Assembly: GCA_018696395.1 (NCBI GenBank)
Contig: JABHQR010000020.1
Span: 1 to 64,000 of the forward strand
Length of the DNA stretch: 64,000 nt
Direction: 5' to 3'
DNA from: an archaeon
Lineage (GTDB): Archaea; Nanobdellota; Nanobdellia; Woesearchaeales; GW2011-AR9
In this document: in pieces, positions 38,035 through 49,163 of the stretch
Numbering within the stretch: position 1 is the stretch's first letter
How the letters are laid out: every line of letters begins with the position of its first letter
Notes under the pieces: model-generated
The model's input: the letters and a program-made list of their open reading frames with translations, nothing else
Told to the model about the DNA's origin: nothing
Database searches by the model: none
Position numbers and translations under genes: made by a program

Positions 38035-40344
38035 TCATTCACCTTTCATTTTTCTGACTTCTTTCCTTAACCATTCCTTATACTCAAACAAGATTCTTTT
38101 AGAATCTAACCGACCATACTCTTCACGAATTTTACCAGAGATGATATGAAGTTTATCATTAGCTTTAATTACAAAATCTGCTTCTAACAAATCACCATTA
38201 CCAGTTTTAGTATAAGCTTCTACTATTGCTTCTTTACAATCCCCCCTTAACAAAATATTTTCCCAAACAGAATTCCAATCACCTGCAAAATCTTTAATAT
38301 TACCAGCAATACGTTTCAAAATTTCCGAATTACCGTTCATTAAATCTTTAGTAACTTCTAACTCATCAGTCTGAGGATTGTACACCATCAAATCAACAAA
38401 CGCACCTTCAGATAAAGGATCATTTTCCCAAGTTTTTCTTACTTCGGTAACCCTTAACACCCTTTTCAATTTATGTAAACCTGAAGCAGACCTGACAGGA
38501 TTAGCGATCACAATAATATCAGTTGCTTTAAATGAAGTTTTCGGAACCCCAATATCATTAACTACTCTATCATATACACCATAAGGTGAGGCTGCGTGGA
38601 TTGTACCCGCTACAACGTTAGCTGCTGCACCTACCCTCATTGCTTCATAAAGTGAAATCGCTTCCTTACTTCTAACTTCACCAACAAACAAGGCCGAATC
38701 TCCCAAACGTAATGTCGACCTGATGCCAGTAGATGCGTCAACTTCAGAACCTTTCTGTAAAGATAAAGCAGAACCAACTTTCAAAGATTCAATATTATAA
38801 CCTAACTTTCGGAGTGAATCACATGGTAATTCAAGAGTGTCTTCAATAGTAATAATTCTGTACCTTCGCATGATTTCTACCAATACACTCCCCAATAAAC
38901 TACTTTTACCAGAACTTCTAGTACCTGCAATAAGTAAAGTTACATTTCCATCTATTAAAAAACTTAACAGACCAGCTGCAACTTTGTTCATCATCTTAAA
39001 TTTAGGTATCATATATAATGGGAATGTCCAAGGATGGTCCCGGTGTCTTCTGAACGAAAAACCTAACCCAAAAGGGTCTAATGGTGCAGTAACTGCTGAA
39101 ACTCTTGCAGTAAAGGTAGAAGTAGAAATTTCCGTATCAAGGATAGGATTAGCTTCATCTAACGGTCTCCCTGACATTAGCCTTAATTTTGTTGCCCAAC
39201 TATCAACTTCTTGAGGAGTGGGATAAACGTTAGTGTAACAGTCACCAAAATCTTGATGTACAATAAATATTGGTAATGAACCGTTCGGAGAATTTATGTT
39301 AACATCCTGTATTTTCGGATCAGTTAACATCATTTCAATTAAACCAAAACCAACTGTAAACCTTAACAAAGTCCTAGCCAACATTTCAATTCTTTTGTCC
39401 CTTAATTTCAAATTTTTATGAGCAGCAAGGTCAGTGATTAAATCCCGACTAATATTAAAAAAAACTTCCCTCATTCTTTCAGGATCAACAAACTCTTCTT
39501 TCCCTGGTTTATGTTCAGACAGAATACGTTTTGCATCATCCAACAGTTCATACTCTTCTTCATTGAACCTCATTTCAGGAGTAGAAATATGGTACAAGTT
39601 ACGAATGCTATCTTCAAACCCAAAAATGTTAACTTCAGTTTTGTCATTATCACCAAAAGTATAAGAGTCTAACAATTCACTATCAACAGGATATTCACTC
39701 AACAGTTTAGTGTACATAAAATCAGGTTTAGTTAATGGATGAAAGATGTAAGAATAAATTTGCCGATCACCTAATTTATAATCTTTAATATGAGGTAATA
39801 AATTTTTAATAAGTTTAGTATTCTCCAACAAATGAATAATTTCTTGCAAAATAGTAAAATATTTTTGTTGACTTGCTTTATGTCGAGGATCAAAAAGGTT
39901 ATCTAACTTAACTTTTTCTCCTCGTTCCAACCTTTTAAGTTTAACATAAGCAGATAATGGATCTTCTTTAAGTAATTTTGAACTAATCCTTTGAAATTCT
40001 GCATAACTTCCTCTGATATAACGTTCATGTAAAGGATCGGTTACCAAAAAAGAATATTTGTAACGTTCTTCTTTGTTGATTTTATGGTATAATCTAGCAA
40101 GTTCAATTAAAATTTCTACCTGGGAAAAATCGTAATCATAACTTCTTCGTTGAGAAAGAACAACATTAGTAACACCAGATACTTTAAGAATTAAATCAAT
40201 AACTTTAGCCATACATTCTGGACTGTACTCAATAGAAGGGGGAATAGCACAACTCTCTAAATAAATTTTTAATACTTTATTCTCACCTTCATGGTAAGTT
40301 TCGTAATCAAAACATTTTTTATCTGTATCTATGTCAACCATCAT
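38035..40344 (-). CDS. Type II/IV secretion system (pilus-type) ATPase
   Basis: LIAGTRSSGKSSLLGSVLVEI Walker A, IITIEDTLELP, FVGEVRSKEAISLYEAMRVG, GTIHAASP. Confidence 0.93.
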   Translation of the reverse strand: MMVDIDTDKKCFDYETYHEGENKVLKIYLESCAIPPSIEYSPECMAKVIDLILKVSGVTNVVLSQRRSYDYDFSQVEILIELARLYHKINKEERYKYSFLVTDPLHERYIRGSYAEFQRISSKLLKEDPLSAYVKLKRLERGEKVKLDNLFDPRHKASQQKYFTILQEIIHLLENTKLIKNLLPHIKDYKLGDRQIYSYIFHPLTKPDFMYTKLLSEYPVDSELLDSYTFGDNDKTEVNIFGFEDSIRNLYHISTPEMRFNEEEYELLDDAKRILSEHKPGKEEFVDPERMREVFFNISRDLITDLAAHKNLKLRDKRIEMLARTLLRFTVGFGLIEMMLTDPKIQDVNINSPNGSLPIFIVHQDFGDCYTNVYPTPQEVDSWATKLRLMSGRPLDEANPILDTEISTSTFTARVSAVTAPLDPFGLGFSFRRHRDHPWTFPLYMIPKFKMMNKVAAGLLSFLIDGNVTLLIAGTRSSGKSSLLGSVLVEIMRRYRIITIEDTLELPCDSLRKLGYNIESLKVGSALSLQKGSEVDASTGIRSTLRLGDSALFVGEVRSKEAISLYEAMRVGAAANVVAGTIHAASPYGVYDRVVNDIGVPKTSFKATDIIVIANPVRSASGLHKLKRVLRVTEVRKTWENDPLSEGAFVDLMVYNPQTDELEVTKDLMNGNSEILKRIAGNIKDFAGDWNSVWENILLRGDCKEAIVEAYTKTGNGDLLEADFVIKANDKLHIISGKIREEYGRLDSKRILFEYKEWLRKEVRKMKGE

Positions 40345-40562
40345 CTACCTTTTAATTCTTTTTTTGTTAGTTAATTTAACCTAAGTACTACTCTTTAGCA
40401 ATCACACAAGTTTATAAGAGTAAATCTTATTTATTTAGTAAAAGTATAGTATAATACTAAATATTATATTGTAGTTAAATTTTCATGGTTTAAATAATTT
40501 CCCACACCACAAGATATAAAATTAACATAAAACTAAATTTAATAAAACAAGTCAAATCAAAA

Positions 40563-41030
40563 ATGGTTAAAAAAGATACAGCTAAAAATGAACCAAACAG
40601 TTTTGATAATGCTAAATTGTATACTTGGTTAAAGGCCCTAGAAATAAAAATTAACAGATTAGAAAGAGAATTTAATTTAGTTAAAGATAATTTAGGTAAA
40701 AAAGGCCAAGAATCCAGTAAAAAAGTTAAATCAATGGAAAAAGATTTTGTTGATGCAAAACATGAGGTAGAATTATCTAACACTAAAATTGATATGTTAA
40801 TTAAAGAAATTAAACAAACTGCTGGAAAAGAAGAAGTTGAAGTTATTAAAAAATATATCGAATTCTGGAACCCATTAAATTTTGTTACTCAAAAGGACTT
40901 AGAAAGATTATTTGAAACAAAAAAAGAAGAAATGTTAAGAGAGATTAGGTTAGCTCAAACAGAATCTAAAAGTGAGAAGAAAAATGATGATAATGTCGAT
41001 CAAAAAATTAACAAAAAGGAGGTTAAGTAA
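40563..41030 (+). CDS. Coiled-coil protein
   Basis: 155 aa, heptad-rich, KYIEFWNPLNFVTQKDLERLF. Confidence 0.7.
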   Translation: MVKKDTAKNEPNSFDNAKLYTWLKALEIKINRLEREFNLVKDNLGKKGQESSKKVKSMEKDFVDAKHEVELSNTKIDMLIKEIKQTAGKEEVEVIKKYIEFWNPLNFVTQKDLERLFETKKEEMLREIRLAQTESKSEKKNDDNVDQKINKKEVK

Positions 41031-41032
41031 AA

Positions 41033-41686
41033 ATGCCATTATTCCCTTCTAATCAACCAAAAATTAATGTTCCTGAAAAAATATCTCAATTAAGACAACA
41101 AGGGCTTACAGATGATATGATAATTAACGAAATGAAAGGTCAAGGAGTAAATGAAACTCAAGTAATATCTGCATTAAGTCAGATAAACAATTCAATGCCA
41201 CAAAATAATGATTATGGAAATCAAGGAGGACAAAACATGCCAATGCAAGATCAAAATTATGGAGGCGGAACACCGCAACCACCAAATTACCAAGATATGC
41301 CGCAAGGACCACAAATGCCACAAAACCAACCAAGTGGAGGAAATGGTGCAGATAACATTTATGAAAGGATAGAAGAGATTACTGAAGGTATCATTGACGA
41401 AAAGTGGGATGAGCTAATTGCTGAAGTTCGGAAAATTATTGATTGGAAAGATAAAATGACTGAAAAGATTAACCGAATGGATACTGAGTTAGGTAAACTA
41501 AAAGAAGATTTCAAAACTTTACACCAAGGAGTACTAGGTAAAATGGAAGATTACGACAATAAAATGCAAGAAGTTGGAACAGAACTAAAAGCAGTAGGTA
41601 AAGTTTTCAAAGATGTTGTGCCAGTATTTACAGAGAATGTTAAAGAACTTAAACATATAACTTCAAAAATAAAAGAAGGAAAATAA
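41033..41686 (+). CDS. Coiled-coil protein with Gln/Pro/Gly-rich linker
   Basis: 217 aa; N-terminal UBA-like LRQQGLTDDMIINEMKGQGVNETQVISALSQ, then coiled coil. Confidence 0.72.
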   Translation: MPLFPSNQPKINVPEKISQLRQQGLTDDMIINEMKGQGVNETQVISALSQINNSMPQNNDYGNQGGQNMPMQDQNYGGGTPQPPNYQDMPQGPQMPQNQPSGGNGADNIYERIEEITEGIIDEKWDELIAEVRKIIDWKDKMTEKINRMDTELGKLKEDFKTLHQGVLGKMEDYDNKMQEVGTELKAVGKVFKDVVPVFTENVKELKHITSKIKEGK

Positions 41687-41738
41687 AATTATGTTTATTT
41701 TTTTTACATATTTATTATTAATTAATTCTTATTAATTT

Positions 41739-42533
41739 TCAGAAAGGGATTAAAGGTTTGTATAAAGCCGCAACAAAATCAGTTAATTCATAATACAGAT
41801 TCATTTCAACCTGTAATCTTTTAGCTTCAAATTCTTTAAACTCCCTACTTCTTTTGTTAGAGATAATTCCCATTGGAGAATTAATTTCTTCTATTTCAAA
41901 CTCTTGATTTAAGTCTGCCCAATAGTTAAGGCCATGTTTATCTGTAAAAACAACTTGTTCTCTAAGAAAATTATCAGTTCTAATAATCCTTTTAGAATAA
42001 CCGAATTCAGGTACAGATACTTCAACCACAAACAATTCCCCGTTGTAAGTTCCAAATTTATCATCTTCAAATATAGGTTCCTTATCTTCTTCAACAATTG
42101 GGTTATTAATTACACCAATCGCATAAACAACTCCTTTTTTCCTACATTGATCTTTGAGACTTTCTAAATGTTCAGCATAACTAGAAGCATTACCAAACCC
42201 AAGATTAGCAAATATTGCAAAGTCACCTTCTCTCCTAATTTTTTTATTAACATATTGATTGTAAATATTACCAGTTGGGCCCATGCCCACCATTCTTCCA
42301 GAAAAATATTCATTCAAATCTTCAGGCAGATTATGCATAGTTGCTAAAGAAGCTACCCGATCAATTTCATCTTGAAATTGATCAACATTACTTCTCCCAT
42401 CACTTAAATCACCATCATAATTTTCTAACAAATTAACTTTACCACACAAGTTAATAAATTCCTCATTTTCAGAATAATAGGGAGATAAATAAGAACTAAT
42501 AAAATTCAAAACTTTCTCTCTAAGATTTAACAT
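41739..42533 (-). CDS. Hypothetical protein
   Basis: 264-aa ORF. Confidence 0.7.
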   Translation of the reverse strand: MLNLREKVLNFISSYLSPYYSENEEFINLCGKVNLLENYDGDLSDGRSNVDQFQDEIDRVASLATMHNLPEDLNEYFSGRMVGMGPTGNIYNQYVNKKIRREGDFAIFANLGFGNASSYAEHLESLKDQCRKKGVVYAIGVINNPIVEEDKEPIFEDDKFGTYNGELFVVEVSVPEFGYSKRIIRTDNFLREQVVFTDKHGLNYWADLNQEFEIEEINSPMGIISNKRSREFKEFEAKRLQVEMNLYYELTDFVAALYKPLIPF

Positions 42534-42623
42534 GCAAACTAAAAGAGATTATATTTTTTATAAAGATTTCTAGCTTACTGTTACTAAAAATTAAATTAAA
42601 TAAGAATAACTGTAAAAAATAAA

Positions 42624-43175
42624 CTAATTAGTTAGTAATGCAACCGAGAAGATTGCTATACCAAACAAGACAATTAAACCAAGTACTTTAGGGTGAAACA
42701 GTGTTGTCATTAAGTTCTCATCGAAATCTCCGGAATCAGTTAATTCACCACTAGAATCAACTGTTTCACCAGTTTGTTGCGATTGTTCCAACAAATCTTG
42801 ACCCATAACATTACCAAAACCTGCTAAGATGATTACAATGGCTATACCCAAAATTACCCACTGAACAGACTTGTCCCTAACAGCTAATGCCAAATCAGCA
42901 TCTTTAGCACCAAGTATTTGAAATGCCATTAATAACAGGATCAGGAAAACGAACACTACCACAAACCATGGTGCAATAAAAACTATCATAGCAACTACAG
43001 TATCGGAAAGAATTGCAAGCATAGCTGCAGAAAATGCTACCACTGCATTGATCACAGGTGAATCACCAATAATCTTAACTTTTTGTAAAATTGCAAAAAC
43101 AAGAGAAAAGATTAGTAAAAAAGGAAAAATAATACTAAAGTAATTTACTAATCCCAAATCAATTACACTAACCAT
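42624..43175 (-). CDS. 4-TM membrane protein, paralog 1 of 3
   Basis: LVNYFSIIFPFLLIFSLVFAILQKVKIIGDSP..NAVVAFSAAMLAI. Confidence 0.75.
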   Translation of the reverse strand: MVSVIDLGLVNYFSIIFPFLLIFSLVFAILQKVKIIGDSPVINAVVAFSAAMLAILSDTVVAMIVFIAPWFVVVFVFLILLLMAFQILGAKDADLALAVRDKSVQWVILGIAIVIILAGFGNVMGQDLLEQSQQTGETVDSSGELTDSGDFDENLMTTLFHPKVLGLIVLFGIAIFSVALLTN

Positions 43176-43204
43176 TTTATTTCCTTATTTTTACCTTGAT
43201 TGAT

Positions 43205-43804
43205 TTATTTCTTCTCAAACATCTTAGCAAAACTTTTTAGCATTTCATTGCCGCCACTTTTAGGTTTATCATCTTTAGTAATGAACCACACTAATAAACC
43301 GAACACTAACAAGATTATCAACAGTTCTGTGACTTCGGCAGTCCACCAATTGAAAACGTCGTAAGGTCCTTGCCATAAATTTAATGCTGCCCCAAATATA
43401 AACACTACAAAACCAATTGCAACTACTGCGATTACAGGTGCAGCAGCTTTAGAAAAGTCAGTACTAAATATCCCCATTAACAATAATAACATGATTGCAG
43501 CAATAGCCACCAACGATATACTAGGTAATGCAGAGTTCATAACTTGTACTGGATCATAACCCAAAGGATAAGAACCGGTAATGTGTGGTGTTACAAACAA
43601 TAATCCTAACACTAATGCAATTATAACATTAAACTGTTTTTTATCGCCAAGGATTTTAGTTTTTTGCATTACTGCAAAAATAATTGTAAACACTAACAGG
43701 AATGGTAAAAGGAAATCTACAACCCCCCATGCTTGGAAATAGTATGCTAAATTGGAAAATGTTGCCATCTTGAACGACCTCTTTTTATTTTTTACTTTAA
43801 GCAA
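43205..43804 (-). CDS. 4-TM membrane protein, paralog 2 of 3
   Basis: VVDFLLPFLLVFTIIFAVMQKTKILGDKKQFNVIIALVLGLLFV. Confidence 0.75.
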   Translation of the reverse strand: MLKVKNKKRSFKMATFSNLAYYFQAWGVVDFLLPFLLVFTIIFAVMQKTKILGDKKQFNVIIALVLGLLFVTPHITGSYPLGYDPVQVMNSALPSISLVAIAAIMLLLLMGIFSTDFSKAAAPVIAVVAIGFVVFIFGAALNLWQGPYDVFNWWTAEVTELLIILLVFGLLVWFITKDDKPKSGGNEMLKSFAKMFEKK

Positions 43805-43844
43805 TAATAATTATAAAGTATTTTAATCTTTTCATTAATTTACT

Positions 43845-44384
43845 TTAATCTTTCTTTTTTGGACTTGGATCCCTTACAATGAACCAAACAAACCCAACCA
43901 TAATTAATAGGAAAACAAAACTACTTACCCATTCCATATCCATTTGATTTAATAAAGTCAGTAATCCTTCAAACCAACCTAATGCATTAATGAAGATTAC
44001 TGAAATACCAATGAATATTAAAAACATGAAAAATTTCATCCAAGCAGGAAAGTTTTCTAAACTAAACTCTTTCTCACCCGTGTGCATTGCACCGACAAGT
44101 AACATGAAACAAATGATTAGTATTAAGATAAGTACAGTATTTGCAATAACTTCGTTAATTGTAGATACTAACGTAGTAGAAGCGATAACTAAAAATGCAC
44201 TTACAAAAGCAACGATAGCATTAATGTTCTTTTTAGTACTACCATCTTTATCAGTACCTAGAATTTTTGTCTTTTCTAAAATTGCAAAAACAATTGTAAA
44301 CACTAACAAGAAGGGTAAAATAACATCATATAACCCTAGGACTTCAAAAAAACCAATAGTTTCCCTAAACATGCTGTCTACCAT
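43845..44384 (-). CDS. 4-TM membrane protein, paralog 3 of 3
   Basis: LYDVILPFLLVFTIVFAILEKTKILGTDKDG..NINAIVAFVSAFLVI. Confidence 0.75.
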   Translation of the reverse strand: MVDSMFRETIGFFEVLGLYDVILPFLLVFTIVFAILEKTKILGTDKDGSTKKNINAIVAFVSAFLVIASTTLVSTINEVIANTVLILILIICFMLLVGAMHTGEKEFSLENFPAWMKFFMFLIFIGISVIFINALGWFEGLLTLLNQMDMEWVSSFVFLLIMVGFVWFIVRDPSPKKKD

Positions 44385-44486
44385 CTATCTATATTTACCT
44401 CTTATACTGAGTAATAATTAAATATTAATAGTATTTAAAGGTTTCTGCGATGTAAGGGTTGAGAGATGAGAGTAAAATAAAGTTAT

Positions 44487-45509
44487 TCAAGAATCATAAT
44501 TAACTAAAGTGATTTTTTTATCTTCAAAAATGTCATCAAAATAGTTTTCTGAAAAATTAACTGATTGTCGCTTACTAGGCTGACCTAACTTTAAAAGATT
44601 ATTGTACTCAGAATAAGTTGGACCAACCCTAACACCCTCATTACAATTAATAAAATAATTATCCTCAACTGAACCATTGCCCCCCCTTAACCAAATTCCC
44701 ACATTAGTTTTGTAAATAAGGTTTCTTGCAATATGAAAAGTCCCTTCATGATTAGCATGAGTATCAATAGCATGTCCATTAAGTTCTAAATCTCCAAAAG
44801 GTAAAAGATTTAAACCACACTGCCTCACCAAATTCGTAGTAAAGTTATAATGAACATTAATCCCACTAGAAGCAATCGCATGACTACATTTCTCAATTAA
44901 TGATCGAGATACTTTAACTTGACTAGAATTTACATTTACCCCATAACCCATATTTTTTCTTGTTCCTAAATCATTTTTCCAACCAGAAGTATCTTTCATC
45001 AAACTAAAGGAAATAATTGATTGATTAACCAAACCATTTGAATAAAAAAATTCAATACCTGACCTTCCAAAGTTCTTAATATTGCACCTATTTACTCGAA
45101 CAGAATCACAGTGTTTAAACATAATTCCAACACTTTCTTTAAAATAACTATGAGGTCCGATAAGATTTAAGTTTTGAAATAAAATATTCTCAGAGTTAAT
45201 TATTTCAAAAAGAGAATGCCCACCATTTAAAAAAACATTAGTTCTGATTGAATTATTTTCAATCGAACCAGTAAAACAAACATTTTTCAAATCCCTTATT
45301 TTAATAGTGTTATTTACAATTAAATTACAAGGAGGTAAAATAAGATTACAATTATTTCCCATATTAAATACTAAGAAATCTTCAAAAGAGAAAGAGTTAT
45401 TAAGAACTATCGGCACTAAATTAGAATTTTGGTTGATAAAATAATTGGACCTCTTAGAAGATAAAACTAAATTCATAAATTCTTTTTCAAAAATATCTTT
45501 GTGAACCAT
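44487..45509 (-). CDS. Right-handed beta-helix (pectate-lyase-like) protein
   Basis: Repeated parallel-beta-helix coils: ENILFQNLNLIGP, DSVRVNRCNIKNFGRSGIEFFYSNG. Confidence 0.75.
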   Translation of the reverse strand: MVHKDIFEKEFMNLVLSSKRSNYFINQNSNLVPIVLNNSFSFEDFLVFNMGNNCNLILPPCNLIVNNTIKIRDLKNVCFTGSIENNSIRTNVFLNGGHSLFEIINSENILFQNLNLIGPHSYFKESVGIMFKHCDSVRVNRCNIKNFGRSGIEFFYSNGLVNQSIISFSLMKDTSGWKNDLGTRKNMGYGVNVNSSQVKVSRSLIEKCSHAIASSGINVHYNFTTNLVRQCGLNLLPFGDLELNGHAIDTHANHEGTFHIARNLIYKTNVGIWLRGGNGSVEDNYFINCNEGVRVGPTYSEYNNLLKLGQPSKRQSVNFSENYFDDIFEDKKITLVNYDS

Positions 45510-45564
45510 AATAACTATGTCAAATCAAAAACTATAAATAAACGTAGTGGTAAGAGATACAAAC

Positions 45565-48500
45565 CTAAATCTTCAAACTAGTAACTTTACTAATTCCATT
45601 GTTCATGGATACACCATACAATGTGTCTGCTTCTGAGATTATAGAATCGTTATGACTAATAACAATGTACTGGGCATTACCAGAATAACTACTGATCAAG
45701 TTTGCCAACAGTTCTGAATTATGTTTATCCAAAGCTGCGTCAATCTCGTCTAAAATGTAAAATCTTGCGGGTTGGTATTCCTGAATAGCGAAAATGAATG
45801 CCAATGCAGTTAATGTTTTTTCTCCACCTGACAAAGATTTCAAATCCATAAACCTTTTACCACTCAATTTTACTTTAATACTTAAACCATCTTCAAATGG
45901 TTGGCCTGGATTATTTAATTGTAAATGCGCATCACCTTTCTTGAAAAGGTTAGTAAATATTTTCTTGAAATGATCGTTTGCTTGATTAAAAGTTTTCATG
46001 AAATGTTCTTTTTTCATAACTTCAATTTCGTTCATTAAACTTAACACTTCAATTTTTTCTTCATGCAAAGATTCTTTTTTCTCAATTAAAGAATTAAACT
46101 CTTTTTCAACTTCTTCATAAATTTCTAAAGCTTTCATGTTAACTGCAGACATTTGAGATAACATAGCTTCAAACTTAGATATTTCTGCAAATAGTTCTTG
46201 TTCAGTTTTATTTTTTACAAGTTCAACATCTTTAAACTTTTCAAACTCTTCTTGTAAAACTGAGAGTTTAGCTTTAACTTCAGCATTTTTTAAAGAGATT
46301 AAATTGTGGTCACGTTCCAAGGCCCGATTAGTATCCCTAATTTTTTCAACTTTATTTTCAATATCATTTATTTGGTTGCTTAACTTTTCTCTCTTGTTAA
46401 ACATCTCACTATATTTAGAATAAAACGCTTTACTTTCTACTTCTTTTACTTTTAATTCTGAATCTTTAACTTTAACTTTTTCACTTAAATCTTTAATTTC
46501 AAACTTAAAATCTTCCTGTTCTTTATTGTGTTGTTTAAGAATTTCTTGAATTTTTTCTATCTCTGGTAAAATTAACTTTTCTGATTGGCTAGTTAAATTT
46601 TTCAGATCATTTTCTTTAGTGAGAATAGTTTCACGACATTTTTGTCTAGATTCTTCAAACGCACTTAACTGAGCAATTAACCTAGGGTTGTTTAATTCAG
46701 TAAGTTTAGTTCTTAACATTTGTTTATCAGATTTCAAACCCGCTAATTCCCTGTTAATAATAGAAATATTTTTTTGTACTTCCGAAATTAAACTGTCAAC
46801 TTCTTTCAATCTACCTTTAAGTTCTTTTTTAAGATTAGCACTAGCATCAAGATCTGAACTGTCAAGATGTAAAGTTTTTTCTAAAGTAATGATCTCTCCT
46901 TCCAATTCACCTTTTTGTTTTCTTAAATTATCAATCTGATTTTCGTTACTTTCACGTTTATGTTCAAGGTTAGCGATAACTCTTTTCTGTTCATTAATCT
47001 CAGATTCCATTTTGTCAAGTTTCTGTAATGAATCTTTTTCTTGGAACGCAGATGCAGCTTTTCTTGCCAAGAACCCACCTTTCATAACACCGCTAGATTC
47101 GGCCATATTACCATCAAGACAAGCCATCCTGACCTTACCAATACCAACTTTTCTTGCAGAATCAATATCTTCAACAATTAAAGTGTTACCAAACACGTAA
47201 GAGAAAGCTTTCTTGTACTCACTTTTGTAATCAATTAAATTTAATGCAAAATCATGCACACCACTTTGTTTTAATAATTGTTTATCTCCGCTGTTAATTT
47301 CCCTGTATCTAATCCTATTTAATGGAATGAAAGATGCTGAACCTAACCGATTATCTTTCAAATATTTGATACATTCAGCAGCAGATTTATCATCTTTAAC
47401 AACTAAAAAGTTAGTTTTGTTTCCTGCAGCTGATTCTAAAGCTTGAGAATATTTTTTATTAACTTGACCTAATTGAGCAATTGTCCCAAAAACTTCAGGA
47501 AATTTTCTTTTATTTTCTAAAATGTTTGATACTGCCCGGTTCTGTGACATACTAACTTGGATAGATTGAGTTTTAGCGTTAAGTTTAGCAAACTCATCTT
47601 GTTGTTCAACCAAATTTCTTCTTGCATTAGCTAACTGTGAAGCATAACTACTATCTTGTTCTAAACATTGGTTTAATTGTAATGTTGCATTTTTGAATTC
47701 GTTCTTTTTACTTTTAAGATCATCAACTTGTTCTTTATTTTGTTTTTTAATTTCTTCAACTTTCTTAATTTGCTGGTCCAAATTTTGAATCTGATATTCT
47801 ACCCGATCTTTTTCTCTTAACAAATCTTGCTGTTGCTGCCTAATTTTTTGTACTTCTTCTTGCAATTTTTCAATATCTTGATCTTTAGAAGCTAAATTTG
47901 ATTCTAATTCACTACCAGAACCCATTTTATGTTTCTTTCTAAACTCAGAAATTTTCTGTTCAAATTCTATCAATTCTTTTTTGTTCCTAGCAATAGTATG
48001 ATTTATTTCTTTAATTTCATCATTATTTCCTTGGCACTTATTTTTCAGTTCTTTCATCTCTTCATGAAACTGTGCTTTTCTTAACTCAATCTTGTTAATT
48101 TCATCTTTAAGTGTAGAAACCCTAGTTTTATCCTGGATAAGTTCAGTTTTAAGTTCTTCAATTTGATTACTTAATTCAACTTGTCCCTTTTCACCTTTTT
48201 GTTCAATCTCTTTATTAATGTCAGAAATTAAGTTACGTTTCCCCTGAATTTCAGCCCTTAACTTGTCAATATTTTCATCGTAACCTTTTCTTTTCTCTTC
48301 CAATTTATTAATTCTTTCAACATAATCAGAATTTTCTTTACTTCTAGTTTCAATTTTAAGATGAATATGTGTCGCACGACTAGAATCAATTTTACATTTA
48401 AGTTCTTTAAATTTAAGTGCCTGGTCACGATCTTTTTTTAGTTCACGCAAATAAGCTTTCCTTTCTTTAAGTATGATACCTGCATTGTTTAATTTATCTT

Positions 48501-49056
48501 CAACTTTATCAAGTTCAAGAAGAGCTTTCCTTTTCTTTTCTTCATAATGAGAAACATCACTTATCTGTTCAATAATCTTTCTCCTTTCAACAGGATGCAT
48601 ATCTACAAACCTAGTAATGTCACCTTGAAGGATAATATTGTACCCATCAGGATTAATCTGAGCAGAAGATAATAAATCTATGATTTGTGTTCTGGTATAT
48701 TTCTTACCATTAATTTTGTAAATACTGTTACCAGATTTAGTGATCACTCTAGAGACTTTAACTGTATCATTATCATGAGGGAACACATTAGAAGTGTTAT
48801 CAAACTCAATCTCTACCATACCCATTTTGGCAGGTTTATGTTTTTTCCCACCATTAAAGATTAAATTTGCAGCTTTCTCTGCCCGCATAGATTTAGCAGA
48901 TAACCGACCTAGAACGAAACATAATGCATCACCAATGTTACTTTTTCCTGAACCGTTTGGTCCAAGCACGCAATTATATTTATCACCGAACTCAATATCA
49001 GTTTTGTGTGCAAAACTCTTGAAACCATGAACAGTTAATCTATTTATCTTTGTCAC
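45565..49056 (-). CDS. smc: Chromosome segregation protein SMC
   Basis: LGPNGSGKSNIGDALCFVLG, long coiled coils, hinge, LSGGEKTLTALAFIFAIQ, FYILDEIDAALD. Confidence 0.98.
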   Translation of the reverse strand: MTKINRLTVHGFKSFAHKTDIEFGDKYNCVLGPNGSGKSNIGDALCFVLGRLSAKSMRAEKAANLIFNGGKKHKPAKMGMVEIEFDNTSNVFPHDNDTVKVSRVITKSGNSIYKINGKKYTRTQIIDLLSSAQINPDGYNIILQGDITRFVDMHPVERRKIIEQISDVSHYEEKKRKALLELDKVEDKLNNAGIILKERKAYLRELKKDRDQALKFKELKCKIDSSRATHIHLKIETRSKENSDYVERINKLEEKRKGYDENIDKLRAEIQGKRNLISDINKEIEQKGEKGQVELSNQIEELKTELIQDKTRVSTLKDEINKIELRKAQFHEEMKELKNKCQGNNDEIKEINHTIARNKKELIEFEQKISEFRKKHKMGSGSELESNLASKDQDIEKLQEEVQKIRQQQQDLLREKDRVEYQIQNLDQQIKKVEEIKKQNKEQVDDLKSKKNEFKNATLQLNQCLEQDSSYASQLANARRNLVEQQDEFAKLNAKTQSIQVSMSQNRAVSNILENKRKFPEVFGTIAQLGQVNKKYSQALESAAGNKTNFLVVKDDKSAAECIKYLKDNRLGSASFIPLNRIRYREINSGDKQLLKQSGVHDFALNLIDYKSEYKKAFSYVFGNTLIVEDIDSARKVGIGKVRMACLDGNMAESSGVMKGGFLARKAASAFQEKDSLQKLDKMESEINEQKRVIANLEHKRESNENQIDNLRKQKGELEGEIITLEKTLHLDSSDLDASANLKKELKGRLKEVDSLISEVQKNISIINRELAGLKSDKQMLRTKLTELNNPRLIAQLSAFEESRQKCRETILTKENDLKNLTSQSEKLILPEIEKIQEILKQHNKEQEDFKFEIKDLSEKVKVKDSELKVKEVESKAFYSKYSEMFNKREKLSNQINDIENKVEKIRDTNRALERDHNLISLKNAEVKAKLSVLQEEFEKFKDVELVKNKTEQELFAEISKFEAMLSQMSAVNMKALEIYEEVEKEFNSLIEKKESLHEEKIEVLSLMNEIEVMKKEHFMKTFNQANDHFKKIFTNLFKKGDAHLQLNNPGQPFEDGLSIKVKLSGKRFMDLKSLSGGEKTLTALAFIFAIQEYQPARFYILDEIDAALDKHNSELLANLISSYSGNAQYIVISHNDSIISEADTLYGVSMNNGISKVTSLKI

Positions 49057-49163
49057 AAATATCCCCTCTCTTTGGATACTAAAATAATAAAGTAGAACTA
49101 AATAGAATTATTAACGTTTAAAAAGATTGTGTTTTTGGATTGAGTGTTTGAAAATGCATATTA

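Noticed and set aside
38837-39214. 125-aa ORF antisense to secretion ATPase
   Set aside because: Antisense to a strongly conserved ATPase; typical shadow ORF.
43990-44421. 143-aa ORF antisense to 4-TM paralog 3
   Set aside because: The opposite strand encodes a clear paralog of its neighbours.
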